Assembly (NCBI GenBank): GCA_002899795.1
Contig: PPDG01000180.1
Coordinates: 1 to 5,655 of the forward strand
From: Desulfobacteraceae bacterium
Lineage (GTDB): Bacteria > Desulfobacterota > Syntrophobacteria > BM002
DNA length: 5,655 bases
Direction: 5' to 3'
In this document: piece after piece, positions 1-5,532 of the stretch
Position numbering within the stretch: the first letter of the stretch is position 1
Layout: the number at the start of each line of letters is the position of its first letter
The notes under the pieces: model-generated
Database searches by the model: none
What the model was told of the DNA's origin: nothing
The model's input: only the letters and a program-made list of their open reading frames with translations
Translations under genes and position numbers: made by a program

Positions 1-51
1 TGCTGGATGGTTTTTTAAGTTTAGGCTCATCCCGAAATCACAGTCCTCAGA

Positions 52-143
52 TGTCATTCTGAGGAGTCCCCCGTTGGCGGGACGACGAAGAATCTCGTAG
101 TTCCCATTTCTGCTGGAGATTCTTCGCTTCGCTCAGAATGACA
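52..143. repeat. Palindromic intergenic repeat element (REP/MITE-like)
   Basis: The outer arms TGTCATTCTGAG (52-63) and CTCAGAATGACA (132-143) are perfect inverted repeats. The inner arms CGAAGAATCTC (86-96) and GAGATTCTTCG (116-126) are also perfect inverted repeats, around a 19-nt centre. The right half joins its two blocks with only 5 nt (127-131). The left half has 22 nt (64-85), which contain a small hairpin with arms GTCCC (66-70) and GGGAC (79-83), so the left half looks interrupted or expanded. The element carries no ORF. It resembles non-autonomous palindromic repeats dispersed in many bacterial genomes, including deltaproteobacteria; that resemblance is from memory. It ends 43 nt before the binding-protein start, so it lies where the promoter or leader of that gene would be. 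Confidence 0.75.
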
Positions 144-186
144 GCGAATCGTTTCCGGACGAGCAACAAATTAGAGAGGTGAAGTC

Positions 187-1392
187 ATGGGAAAACGAGT
201 CTTTTTTGTCTGGTTTGCTGGAATTGTTCTTTGCAGCTTTTCAATCCTGGTTCCAGATTCGGGTGCACAAGCCCCCGATGCCATCAGGGTGGGCGCAACC
301 GTCTCTGTATCCGGCAAATTTTCCACTGAGATAGGTCCTTTTCAACGACTCTTTCAGGCCTGGGTGGACGAGGTAAATCGCCAAGGCGGAATCTACCTGA
401 AGAAGTACGGTCGAAAACTACCCTTGAAACTGATTACCTATGATGACCGCAGTGATGCAGCCACCGCCCGACGTTTCTATGAACGGCTGGTAACCGTGGA
501 TCGGGTTGATTTACTCTTCGGTCCCTACAGCAGCCCCCTCACCTTTGCTGCAAGCACCGCATCCGAACAGCACCAGGTGCCATTCATAGCAATCTGTGCC
601 AACTCCCCGAAGGTCTACAACCGTGGTTTCAAGTGGATCGTCTGCGTAATCGATACCGCATCCAGATACACCTATCGCTATTGGGAAATGGTCAAGGCTG
701 AAAAAAAGGCCCGCTCGGTTGGTTTCGTAGTAGAAGATACTCTCCATCCCGTCGGCGTCTATAAAGGTTCGCGAAAACTGGCTGAACAGGCAGGACTCAA
801 GGTGCTGAGTGGCGAGGTGCTCCCTCCGGATATCGGCGACTTCACACCGGTCATCCTGAAACTCAAAAAGCTCAACCCTGATATCGTCTACGTCTCCTCC
901 AACATCCCTTTTGCAGTGGCTTTCATGAAACAGGCCAAGGAGCTAAATTTAACTCCCCGGGAATTTCATTGCATACATCACAGCGGCGTGTTTCGACAGC
1001 CCCTCGGAGATGCGGCCGACTACGTGGTGGGCCAGTCATACTGGGAGCCTGGTATGAAATATAGCAAGCCCCAGCGATTCCTGGCCCTACTCAGGAATGC
1101 AAAAATCGATGTGGACGACTATCCCTGGTCTCCGGCTTACATGATGGCCTTTGAAATCGCGGAGGCGGCTCTCGGTCAGGCGGGCACTCTGGAGCCTGCA
1201 CCCCTCATGAAGACATTGAAAGATTTGAGGATTACAACCATAGGTGGACCCATATGGTTCGCAGAAAACGGCGTTGGCGCAATTAACACATACCCATCTC
1301 AAATCCAAAGCGGTACGTACCAGATCATCTGGCCATCTGAGGTGGCAACAGGGGAGCATATATACCCCACGCCGGCGTGGGACAAACGATAA
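187..1392 (+). CDS. Periplasmic substrate-binding protein of a branched-chain amino acid type ABC transporter
   Basis: This 401-aa protein is a LivJ/LivK-like type 1 periplasmic binding protein (Peripla_BP_6 family). It would capture an amino acid or related small solute in the periplasm and deliver it to the permeases encoded just downstream. Residues 1-29 form a Sec signal peptide: basic start (GKR), hydrophobic core, and a likely cleavage after SGA or AQA near 27-29. The cysteine at 16 lacks a small residue before it, so a lipoprotein is unlikely. Family landmarks follow: AIRVGATVSVSG (32-43), VNRQGGI (63-69), TYDDRSD (84-90), FGPYSSPLT (111-119) in the first lobe, and the typical C-terminal IWPSEVATG segment. 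Length is normal for the family. An AGGTGA motif at 177-182, 4 nt before the ATG, supports the start. The ligand cannot be read from sequence: the family also includes amide, urea and aromatic-acid binders. Its stop is followed by a 106-bp gap before livH. Confidence 0.9.
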   Translation: MGKRVFFVWFAGIVLCSFSILVPDSGAQAPDAIRVGATVSVSGKFSTEIGPFQRLFQAWVDEVNRQGGIYLKKYGRKLPLKLITYDDRSDAATARRFYERLVTVDRVDLLFGPYSSPLTFAASTASEQHQVPFIAICANSPKVYNRGFKWIVCVIDTASRYTYRYWEMVKAEKKARSVGFVVEDTLHPVGVYKGSRKLAEQAGLKVLSGEVLPPDIGDFTPVILKLKKLNPDIVYVSSNIPFAVAFMKQAKELNLTPREFHCIHHSGVFRQPLGDAADYVVGQSYWEPGMKYSKPQRFLALLRNAKIDVDDYPWSPAYMMAFEIAEAALGQAGTLEPAPLMKTLKDLRITTIGGPIWFAENGVGAINTYPSQIQSGTYQIIWPSEVATGEHIYPTPAWDKR

Positions 1393-1399
1393 AAAGGCT

Positions 1400-1427
1400 C
1401 AAGGCGCAGGGTGCAAGGCGCAAGGCG
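1400..1427. repeat. Heptamer tandem repeat, CAAGGCG x4
   Basis: There are four contiguous 7-nt units at 1400-1406, 1407-1413, 1414-1420 and 1421-1427. Units 1, 3 and 4 are exactly CAAGGCG and unit 2 is the variant CAGGGTG. The array begins 8 nt after the stop codon of the binding-protein gene, in the gap before livH. It is non-coding by position, and it is one of several period-7 arrays in this window. Confidence 0.8.
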
Positions 1428-1483
1428 TGTGCCAGCAGGCAGAATGAAAGGCACGATGTGGGATATGAGTGGTTTAGTAAACC

Positions 1484-1499
1484 TTTGATTGCAATCAAA
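1484..1499. promoter_or_regulatory. 16-bp perfect palindrome overlapping the livH start codon
   Basis: TTTGATTGCAATCAAA is a perfect 16-bp palindrome whose last base is the A of the livH ATG. It occupies the place where a Shine-Dalgarno sequence would be expected, and none is visible. It could be an operator for a dimeric regulator, or in RNA a 6-bp stem with a TGCA loop that hides the start codon. The symmetry is seen directly; the function is inference. Confidence 0.4.
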
Positions 1500-2395
1500 T
1501 GGACCTAGCAACGTTCACCCAACTCCTTCTGAGCGGCCTACTCCTTGGTGGCATCTACGCCATGGTTGCTGTGGGCTTGGCCCTTTGTTTTGGAGTGCTC
1601 GGTCTGCTGAACCTGGCCCACGGAGGATTTCTGGTCCTGGCCGCCTTCACCTTTCAGGCCATTCATGAGTTCTGGCCCGCCGGCATGCTCCCAAGCTTTA
1701 TCTTGGTGCCACTCATATTTGCCGGTCTAGGCTGGCTAACCTTTCGCTGCCTCCTTCAGTCCTCCCTCAAACGTTCCTCTGATGCCTTATTGATCCCGGC
1801 ATTGCTCATAACTCTCGGCCTGGCCTTTATACTTGAAGAAGGAACTTTAACTTTATGGGACAGCTCCATGGCTGGTTTGGTGAGCCAATTCGCCACGATC
1901 AGACTGGGGGAAATTTATCTACCCGGCAACAGATTAGTTGTGCTTATCCTCATGCTGGTTATCTCAGCAGCTCTACAGTTATGGCTTAGTCGCACCGACA
2001 GTGGGCGGCGCCTCCGGGCTCTTTCCCAGGAACCCACAGGGGCCACCTTGGTAGGGATCTCCCAGACTCGAGTCACTGGCGTCGCCTTCGCCATGGCTAC
2101 CGCCCTTGCTGCCATGGCAGGCCTTTTTTACGTCACCCTCTTTACCGTCAGTCCTCATCTCGGCCTGCCATTAACACTGAAAGCGCTTTTTATTGTTGTC
2201 ATAAGTGGAAGCGGATCCCTCACTCGACCACTCGCTGGTGGGCTGGCACTCGGCACTCTGGAAACCATGCTCGCTACACCTTTTGGGGCCCATTGGGCCA
2301 ATTTCCTCTCTGTTGCCTTACTGCTCGCTTTCCTTTGCTGGCGACCTCAAGGATTGTTTGTCAGGAAAGCAAGCACCGTCCGTCATGAAGTGTGA
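1499..2395 (+). CDS. livH: Branched-chain amino acid type ABC transporter permease LivH
   Basis: This 298-aa very hydrophobic inner-membrane protein has about eight predicted membrane segments and is the first of the two permease subunits of a HAAT-family importer. Family landmarks are the start LLLSGLLLGGIYAMVAVGLAL (from residue 9), NLAHGGFLVLAAF (38-50), the cytoplasmic coupling region around SRTDSGRRLRALSQEPTGA (164-182) leading into VGISQTRVTG, and the C-terminal RPQGLF (282-287). Length matches the family (about 290-310 aa). ATG 1499 is the first start after an in-frame TAA at 1478-1480, so the start is constrained although no Shine-Dalgarno sequence precedes it. It would pair with LivM and receive solute from the binding protein upstream. 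The usual small-residue loop after the seventh segment reads VVISGSGSLTRPLAGG, a slight variant. Substrate cannot be assigned. Confidence 0.92.
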   Translation: MDLATFTQLLLSGLLLGGIYAMVAVGLALCFGVLGLLNLAHGGFLVLAAFTFQAIHEFWPAGMLPSFILVPLIFAGLGWLTFRCLLQSSLKRSSDALLIPALLITLGLAFILEEGTLTLWDSSMAGLVSQFATIRLGEIYLPGNRLVVLILMLVISAALQLWLSRTDSGRRLRALSQEPTGATLVGISQTRVTGVAFAMATALAAMAGLFYVTLFTVSPHLGLPLTLKALFIVVISGSGSLTRPLAGGLALGTLETMLATPFGAHWANFLSVALLLAFLCWRPQGLFVRKASTVRHEV

Positions 2396-2420
2396 AGTAA
2401 GTCGAAACCTGGAGGGAACC

Positions 2421-2444
2421 GGTTGCAGCCATTATGGGCCAACC
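2421..2444 (+). other. Intercistronic hairpin between livH and livM
   Basis: GGTTG (2421-2425) pairs with CAACC (2440-2444), then a 2-nt CA bulge, then GCC (2428-2430) pairs with GGC (2437-2439) around an ATTATG loop. No T tract follows, so it is not a canonical intrinsic terminator. It could protect or process the livH-livM transcript. A stem of the same layout (5 bp, 2-nt 5' bulge, 3 bp) follows livM. Confidence 0.35.
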
Positions 2445-2479
2445 AAACAATATAGATCATAAAAATAAGAAATTCTTAA

Positions 2480-2485
2480 TATAAT
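2480..2485 (+). promoter_or_regulatory. Possible -10 element (TATAAT) upstream of livM
   Basis: An exact TATAAT lies 23 nt before the livM ATG, in an AT-rich stretch (about 2445-2500). No convincing -35 hexamer lies 16-18 nt upstream, and such a match is not surprising in AT-rich DNA. If used, it would give livM its own transcript with a very short leader. An inverted repeat, TAAGAA-A-TTCTTA (2466-2478), sits immediately upstream. Confidence 0.2.
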
Positions 2486-2508
2486 TAGATCAATCACTTT
2501 CTGATGCC

Positions 2509-3420
2509 ATGCCGATCTTTTCCAACAAACAGGTACGATTAAAACGGCTCGGTCTCGCTCTCATTCCCGTTTGTGGTCTGGTGGCAGCACTCCTACTCAT
2601 TCCTACCATTTGGGGTGAGTACGCCAGAATTCTTCTTTTCACCATCCTGCTGTATGTAACAATGGCACTGAGCTATGACGTTGTGGGTGGCCTGTTGGGT
2701 TATCTCTATTTGGGACATGGACTGTTCTTCGGCCTGGGCGCTTACACCACAGCATTGGCTCTCAAGCACAGCCAACCGCTTCTTCTCGCCCTCGTGCTGG
2801 CGGCATGTCTGGCCCTACCTGCCGCTGCCCTCCTGAGCCTGCCACTCTTTCGCTTACATGGAGCCGTGTTTGCCTTGGCCACGCTGGGCCTCCTATTGCT
2901 GGGCGGCCAGTTGACAAGTAACCTATCATGGTGGACCGGGGGAGCTGCCGGTCTTTCTCTGCCGCCAAACCATGACCCAATGTTGACCTATTCTCTTGCC
3001 TTAATCTTGAGTTTGCTAGTAGTTGGTGCGCACTGGCTTCTCTGTAGATCGAGATTGGGGCTGAAGCTCAGCTCAACACGGGAAAGCGAAGAAATGGCCG
3101 AATCAGTGGGGATAAACTGCGGGCAAGTAAAAAGGCTGGCATTAATCTTCAGCGCAGTTCCGGCAGCCCTGGCAGGAGGCCTGCATGCACGAGAGATATC
3201 TTTTGTGATCCCGGCAGAGGCTTTCGGCCTGGAAAATTCTCTTGCTCCGCTGCTTATGTGTTTGCTCCTCAAGCCAGGAACCACCTGGGGTCCTCTCCTG
3301 GGAGCTCTCATCCTCTCCGCAGCCCAGGAATTTATCTGGACCACAGTGCCCAGCTTTCGCTTGAGCCTGTACGGCATTCTTCTAATCTTTATAGGAATGC
3401 AGAGAGCAAAGCAGTCGTAA
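2509..3420 (+). CDS. livM: Branched-chain amino acid type ABC transporter permease LivM
   Basis: This 303-aa polytopic inner-membrane protein is the second permease of the importer. Landmarks in order: an N-terminal membrane segment after a short basic stretch, then GYLYLGHGLFFGLGAYTT (64-81), the hallmark LivM glycine-rich motif (usually G..SLGHAAFFGIGAY), LHGAVFALATLGLL, TGGAAGLSLPP, and the coupling segment SRLGLKLSSTRESEEMAESVG followed by an alanine-rich helix PAALAGGLHA. The C-terminal GTTWGPLLGALIL matches the family GT..GP..GA..L pattern, but the preceding glycines usual there are replaced by LLLKP. Length is near the short end for LivM, and the C-terminus is brief. ATG 2509 is the first start after the in-frame TAA at 2482-2484; no Shine-Dalgarno sequence is visible. 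No livG or livF follows, as the next gene is on the opposite strand. Confidence 0.9.
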   Translation: MPIFSNKQVRLKRLGLALIPVCGLVAALLLIPTIWGEYARILLFTILLYVTMALSYDVVGGLLGYLYLGHGLFFGLGAYTTALALKHSQPLLLALVLAACLALPAAALLSLPLFRLHGAVFALATLGLLLLGGQLTSNLSWWTGGAAGLSLPPNHDPMLTYSLALILSLLVVGAHWLLCRSRLGLKLSSTRESEEMAESVGINCGQVKRLALIFSAVPAALAGGLHAREISFVIPAEAFGLENSLAPLLMCLLLKPGTTWGPLLGALILSAAQEFIWTTVPSFRLSLYGILLIFIGMQRAKQS

Positions 3421-3425
3421 TGCCC

Positions 3426-3446
3426 AGCTGGCAGCAGTGCTCAGCT
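3426..3446 (+). other. Hairpin just after livM
   Basis: AGCTG (3426-3430) pairs with CAGCT (3442-3446), with a 2-nt bulge and an inner AGC/GCT stem around AGT. It begins 6 nt after the livM stop. A second overlapping hairpin, AGCTC (3443-3447) with GAGCT (3453-3457), follows. Neither has a T tract, so they are weak candidates for the 3' end of the liv transcript rather than clear terminators. Confidence 0.3.
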
Positions 3447-3454
3447 CTCATCGA

Positions 3455-3506
3455 GCTTCGCGTCATGTGGCTTCGCCGTCATTAGGTCAAGACGCTTCGC
3501 TGTCAT
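3455..3506. repeat. Three degenerate copies of GCTTCGC-(N)-GTCAT
   Basis: Copies lie at 3455-3466, 3470-3482 and 3494-3506: GCTTCGCGTCAT, GCTTCGCCGTCAT and GCTTCGCTGTCAT. Start-to-start spacing is 15 and 24 nt. The words CTTCGC and GTCATT also occur in the palindromic element at 52-143, so these could be decayed fragments of that family. That link is inference. Confidence 0.45.
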
Positions 3507-3543
3507 TTGTTGTAATCGGTAGAGGGCAGCAGGCAGGTTGGTT

Positions 3544-3565
3544 AATTAGAGAATTAGGGAATTAG
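3544..3565. repeat. AATTAG x3 at 8-nt spacing
   Basis: AATTAG occurs exactly at 3544-3549, 3552-3557 and 3560-3565, separated by AG and GG dinucleotides. It lies in the 230-bp convergent gap between livM and the minus-strand gene. No coding or RNA feature explains it. Confidence 0.55.
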
Positions 3566-3581
3566 TCAAACACATGAATTG

Positions 3582-3616
3582 TTTACCGCTTACCGTTCAC
3601 CATTTACGATTTGACA
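3582..3616. repeat. Degenerate heptamer tandem repeat, TTTACCG-like x5
   Basis: There are five contiguous 7-nt units starting at 3582, 3589, 3596, 3603 and 3610. The first two are TTTACCG and CTTACCG; the later ones keep the TT-ACC or TT-AC core, and the last is TTTGACA. The array may decay further into TTTGAC and TTGACG words up to about 3632. With the preceding repeats it fills most of the gap 3421-3650, where I see no gene or clear terminator. Confidence 0.6.
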
Positions 3617-3650
3617 ATTTGACTGATTGACGCTATGCGCTTTGCCTTCC

Positions 3651-4223
3651 TCATTCGAGCAGATATTCCCCTTCGTTATAATGCTGGGAGAATGTTGAGG
3701 CGGCACCTTTGAAAATATTCAGCTGGGTTAAGACAAAATCGGCTACTTCCTGCCGCTTTCTTACGCTCAGTCCATTGAAGAGCTCTCGCATTTCTTCTAG
3801 GGAAGAACACTCTTCCAAAGCTTGCCAAATCTCCTCAGCGTTATGGAAGTCCGATACCGCTTTTTCACCTTTGGCCTGGGCCTGGTATTGTTGAAAAGTC
3901 TCCCTTGCCCTCTCCAGGACACTGTCCATCCTCTTCTTGATTTCGACCACCGCCTGCTCGAACCCTTCCATTGTGTTACATTCAGGGGTCAGCGAAGCAT
4001 AGCCCTTTTCGTCTGAGGGGTAGGCCCTAACCACCAGTCGCATACGAGGCGGTGCCCCTTCTCCTTCCTCTGTCTCAATTAAGTCCAGGAATAACACCTC
4101 CCTCGTCATTTCCTTCCCCTTTCCCAAATTCGCCTTGTGCTTGAAAGCGAGTTGAGTGACACCTTGCAGCATTTTCTCTAGCCCGTATAATTCAACGATA
4201 AGATGGACTGGTTCTTGAGTCAA
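3651..4223 (-). CDS. Hypothetical protein, function not recognised
   Basis: This is an uninterrupted 190-aa ORF with convincing protein character, but I do not recognise its family. The start is probably TTG at 4223: it is the only likely start after an in-frame stop at 4239-4241, apart from a CTG at 4233-4235. An internal ATG at residue 18 is the alternative. No strong Shine-Dalgarno sequence is visible. The protein is soluble-looking and acidic, with no signal peptide or membrane segment. Residues 1-35 and 85-118 look helical (KKRMDSVLERARETFQQYQ is strongly amphipathic). Residues 42-70 look like beta strands (EVLFLDLIE, RMRLVVRAYP). Residues 125-175 look helical again. There are two cysteines, at 82 and 139, and no metal or catalytic motif stands out. 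It converges on livM and diverges from rpoH across a 239-bp spacer. A small cytoplasmic adaptor or regulator is possible but unsupported. Confidence 0.7.
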   Translation of the reverse strand: MTQEPVHLIVELYGLEKMLQGVTQLAFKHKANLGKGKEMTREVLFLDLIETEEGEGAPPRMRLVVRAYPSDEKGYASLTPECNTMEGFEQAVVEIKKRMDSVLERARETFQQYQAQAKGEKAVSDFHNAEEIWQALEECSSLEEMRELFNGLSVRKRQEVADFVLTQLNIFKGAASTFSQHYNEGEYLLE

Positions 4224-4241
4224 TGTAAGGGTCAGTTTTCA

Positions 4242-4292
4242 GATTTGGGATTTCGGATTGCGGATTGCGGAATTTCGGGATTAAGGAATTCG
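4242..4292. repeat. Heptamer tandem repeat, GATTNCG-like x7
   Basis: There are seven contiguous units starting at 4242, 4249, 4256, 4263, 4270, 4278 and 4286. Units 3 and 4 are exactly GATTGCG; units 1 and 2 are GATTTGG and GATTTCG; the last three are 7-8 nt variants such as GAATTTCG. The array sits in the divergent spacer between the hypothetical gene and rpoH, starting 19 nt upstream of the hypothetical gene's TTG. It therefore lies in or near that gene's leader or promoter. Confidence 0.75.
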
Positions 4293-4326
4293 TTCATTCA
4301 TAAAATAGTCAAGTTGTTGATTAGTA

Positions 4327-4340
4327 CACAGTAATCTGTG
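4327..4340. promoter_or_regulatory. Inverted repeat CACAG-TAAT-CTGTG in the divergent spacer
   Basis: A perfect 5-bp inverted repeat with a 4-nt centre lies about 25 nt before the TTGACA hexamer upstream of rpoH. The position suits an operator for rpoH or for the divergent gene. Short symmetric sites of this size also arise by chance. Confidence 0.25.
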
Positions 4341-4365
4341 AATGACTAGCCTCTTTGAGACTGGC

Positions 4366-4399
4366 TTGACATGAATGCTCACCTGAAGTAGCCTATTAT
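4366..4399 (+). promoter_or_regulatory. Candidate rpoH promoter region
   Basis: A perfect TTGACA (-35) lies at 4366-4371. The best -10 match, TATTAT at 4394-4399, is 22 nt away, which is too long for a normal sigma-70 promoter. At the ideal 17-nt spacing the hexamer is only TAGCCT (4389-4394). Either the promoter is weak or needs an activator, or TATTAT pairs with the poorer ATGAAT at 4371-4376. No clean sigma-32 or sigma-54 promoter was seen. Confidence 0.3.
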
Positions 4400-4401
4400 A
4401 T

Positions 4402-4414
4402 TTGGACGGTCCAA
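4402..4414. promoter_or_regulatory. Inverted repeat TTGGAC-G-GTCCAA upstream of rpoH
   Basis: A perfect 6-bp inverted repeat around a single G lies just downstream of the putative -10 of rpoH and 48 nt before its ATG. It is well placed to be an operator overlapping the transcription start. In RNA it would leave too small a loop to form a full hairpin, which favours a DNA-binding site if it is functional. Confidence 0.3.
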
Positions 4415-4462
4415 GAATCCTCTCTCTCCAAGGTGGCTAGATAATAAGGATAAATTGTAAAC

Positions 4463-5443
4463 ATGGCGAGCAAGGCAAAAAAGAAAAAAAAAGAAGAAGA
4501 TAATACTTTAGAGCAAGCTGCAGACTTCGCCTTCGAAGAAAGCGAAATGGCACCGCTGAAAAGCTACTCTTCTGATTCTCTCGTTCCCTATGATCCGCTC
4601 AAGCACTACCTCATGGAAATCAAACGGTATCCCCTTCTGAGCCGCGAGGAAGAACGGCGGCTGTCTATTCGCTATAGAGAAAAGGGCGATATGGAAGCTG
4701 CTTATCGGCTCATTACCTCAAACCTGAGATTGGTTGTTAAGATTGCCCTGAGCTTTCAGCGCCACTGGATGCGTAATCTAATGGATCTGATTCAGGAAGG
4801 TAATATTGGCTTGATGCAGGCAGTGAAAAAATTCGACCCATACCGCGGTTTTAAGCTCTCCTACTATGCCTCATTCTGGATCAAGGCGTACATCATCAAA
4901 TTCATTATGGACAATTGGAAACTTGTCAAGATCGGCACCACCCAAGCCCAGCGCAAGCTTTTTTTCAATCTTCGTAAAGAAAAAGATAACTTGCTGGCCA
5001 TGGGATTTGAGCCGAGACCTAAGTTGCTGGCCGAAAGGCTGAATGTAAAAGAATCTGAAGTCATTGAAATGGATCAACGGCTGGGTAGCTGGGAGGTGTC
5101 TCTTGATGCTCCTGTCAAAGAAGACTCTGACAGCGACCATCAATCCTTCATTCCGTCCGATGATGTCGGGGCAGACGAACAGCTTGCAGATTTCGAAAGG
5201 AAAGAACTCCTCAAGGAAAAACTGGCCTCTTTCAGGACCACTTTACCTGAGAAAGAGCGATTTATTTTCGACCACAGACTCATGGCCGAAGACCCTATGA
5301 CCTTGCAGGAGATCGGGGACGTTTACGGAATCAGCCGTGAGCGCGTACGGCAGATACAAGTTAGAATCACCAAAAAGATCAAAACGTATTTGCAGGAAGA
5401 AATCGAGGGTATCGAAGATCTATATTCAGAGCTGCTGCAGTAG
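4463..5443 (+). CDS. rpoH: RNA polymerase heat-shock sigma factor RpoH (sigma-32)
   Basis: This 326-aa alternative sigma factor directs RNA polymerase to chaperone and protease promoters under heat or protein-folding stress. Domains: a 35-40-aa N-terminal extension rich in Lys then Glu/Asp, region 1.2 at YDPLKHYLMEIKRYPLLS (43-60), core-binding region 2.2 at DLIQEGNIGLMQAVKKFDP (108-126), regions 2.3-2.4 at FKLSYYASFWIKAYI (130-144), the diagnostic RpoH box QRKLFFNLR (163-171), region 3 (about 180-205), and region 4.2 helix-turn-helix LQEIGDVYGISRERVRQIQV (281-300). An acidic linker occupies 219-240. It is longer than Escherichia coli RpoH (284 aa), mainly through the N-terminal extension and a C-terminal tail. 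An AAGGA at 4446-4450 is 12 nt before the ATG, a rather long spacing. An A9 run encodes Lys8-Lys10. The RpoH box makes the paralogue assignment firm. Confidence 0.95.
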   Translation: MASKAKKKKKEEDNTLEQAADFAFEESEMAPLKSYSSDSLVPYDPLKHYLMEIKRYPLLSREEERRLSIRYREKGDMEAAYRLITSNLRLVVKIALSFQRHWMRNLMDLIQEGNIGLMQAVKKFDPYRGFKLSYYASFWIKAYIIKFIMDNWKLVKIGTTQAQRKLFFNLRKEKDNLLAMGFEPRPKLLAERLNVKESEVIEMDQRLGSWEVSLDAPVKEDSDSDHQSFIPSDDVGADEQLADFERKELLKEKLASFRTTLPEKERFIFDHRLMAEDPMTLQEIGDVYGISRERVRQIQVRITKKIKTYLQEEIEGIEDLYSELLQ

Positions 5444-5456
5444 ATAAAGACCTGCC

Positions 5457-5501
5457 AAAAAAAAGCCCCCAGCGATGCTTTTATCGAACACCGTTAGGGG
5501 C
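5457..5501 (-). terminator. Strong intrinsic terminator reading on the minus strand
   Basis: On the minus strand, GCCCCTAACGGTG (5501-5489) pairs with CATCGCTGGGGGC (5477-5465) over 13 positions, with two G-U pairs and one A-C mismatch, around an 11-nt loop. Eight T follow directly (5464-5457). This is the classic rho-independent layout. It ends 13 nt from the rpoH stop, so it would keep leftward transcripts from running antisense into rpoH. Confidence 0.8.
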
Positions 5502-5526
5502 AACACGGTACGAACCGCGCAGACCT
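5457..5526 (-). ncRNA. Possible small RNA or structured 3' UTR converging on rpoH
   Basis: A promoter-like pair lies on the minus strand: TTGCGG (5560-5555), a 16-nt spacer, then TATATT (5538-5533). Transcription from about 5526 would reach the strong terminator at 5457, giving an RNA of about 70 nt with no obvious ORF. Before the terminator stem is a 6-bp hairpin, CGCGGT-TCGT-ACCGTG (5519-5504). Its 3' arm can instead pair with ACGGT (5494-5490) inside the terminator arm. The same sequence could simply be the 3' UTR of the gene ending at 5605. It matches no RNA family I recognise. Confidence 0.35.
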
Positions 5527-5532
5527 TTCCCT

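Noticed and set aside
1..51. Possible end of an upstream gene at the left edge, with a T6 run at 11-16
   Set aside because: All three plus-strand frames are too short to judge, and the bases before the T run are mostly outside the window, so neither a C-terminus nor a terminator can be supported.
2988..3377. 129-aa open frame on the minus strand inside livM
   Set aside because: It lies wholly within a gene with strong family motifs, and its translation has no recognisable features. It is a shadow of the hydrophobic coding strand.
3455..3616. CRISPR array or attachment site in the livM-hypothetical gene spacer
   Set aside because: The repeated units are 6-13 nt with no spacers of regular size, and no tRNA or integrase is present. 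They are short degenerate repeats.
4284..4312. Minus-strand promoter TTGACT (4312-4307) for the hypothetical gene
   Set aside because: At 17-18 nt spacing the -10 would be ATTCCT or TTCCTT, too poor a match to call.
4362..4379. Sigma-54-like promoter (TGGC...TGC) upstream of rpoH
   Set aside because: The GG and GC dinucleotides are 12 nt apart instead of the required 10.
5465..5501. The GC-rich stem read as the rpoH terminator on the plus strand
   Set aside because: On the plus strand the stem is preceded by A8 and followed by a mixed sequence without T, so the orientation fits only minus-strand transcription.
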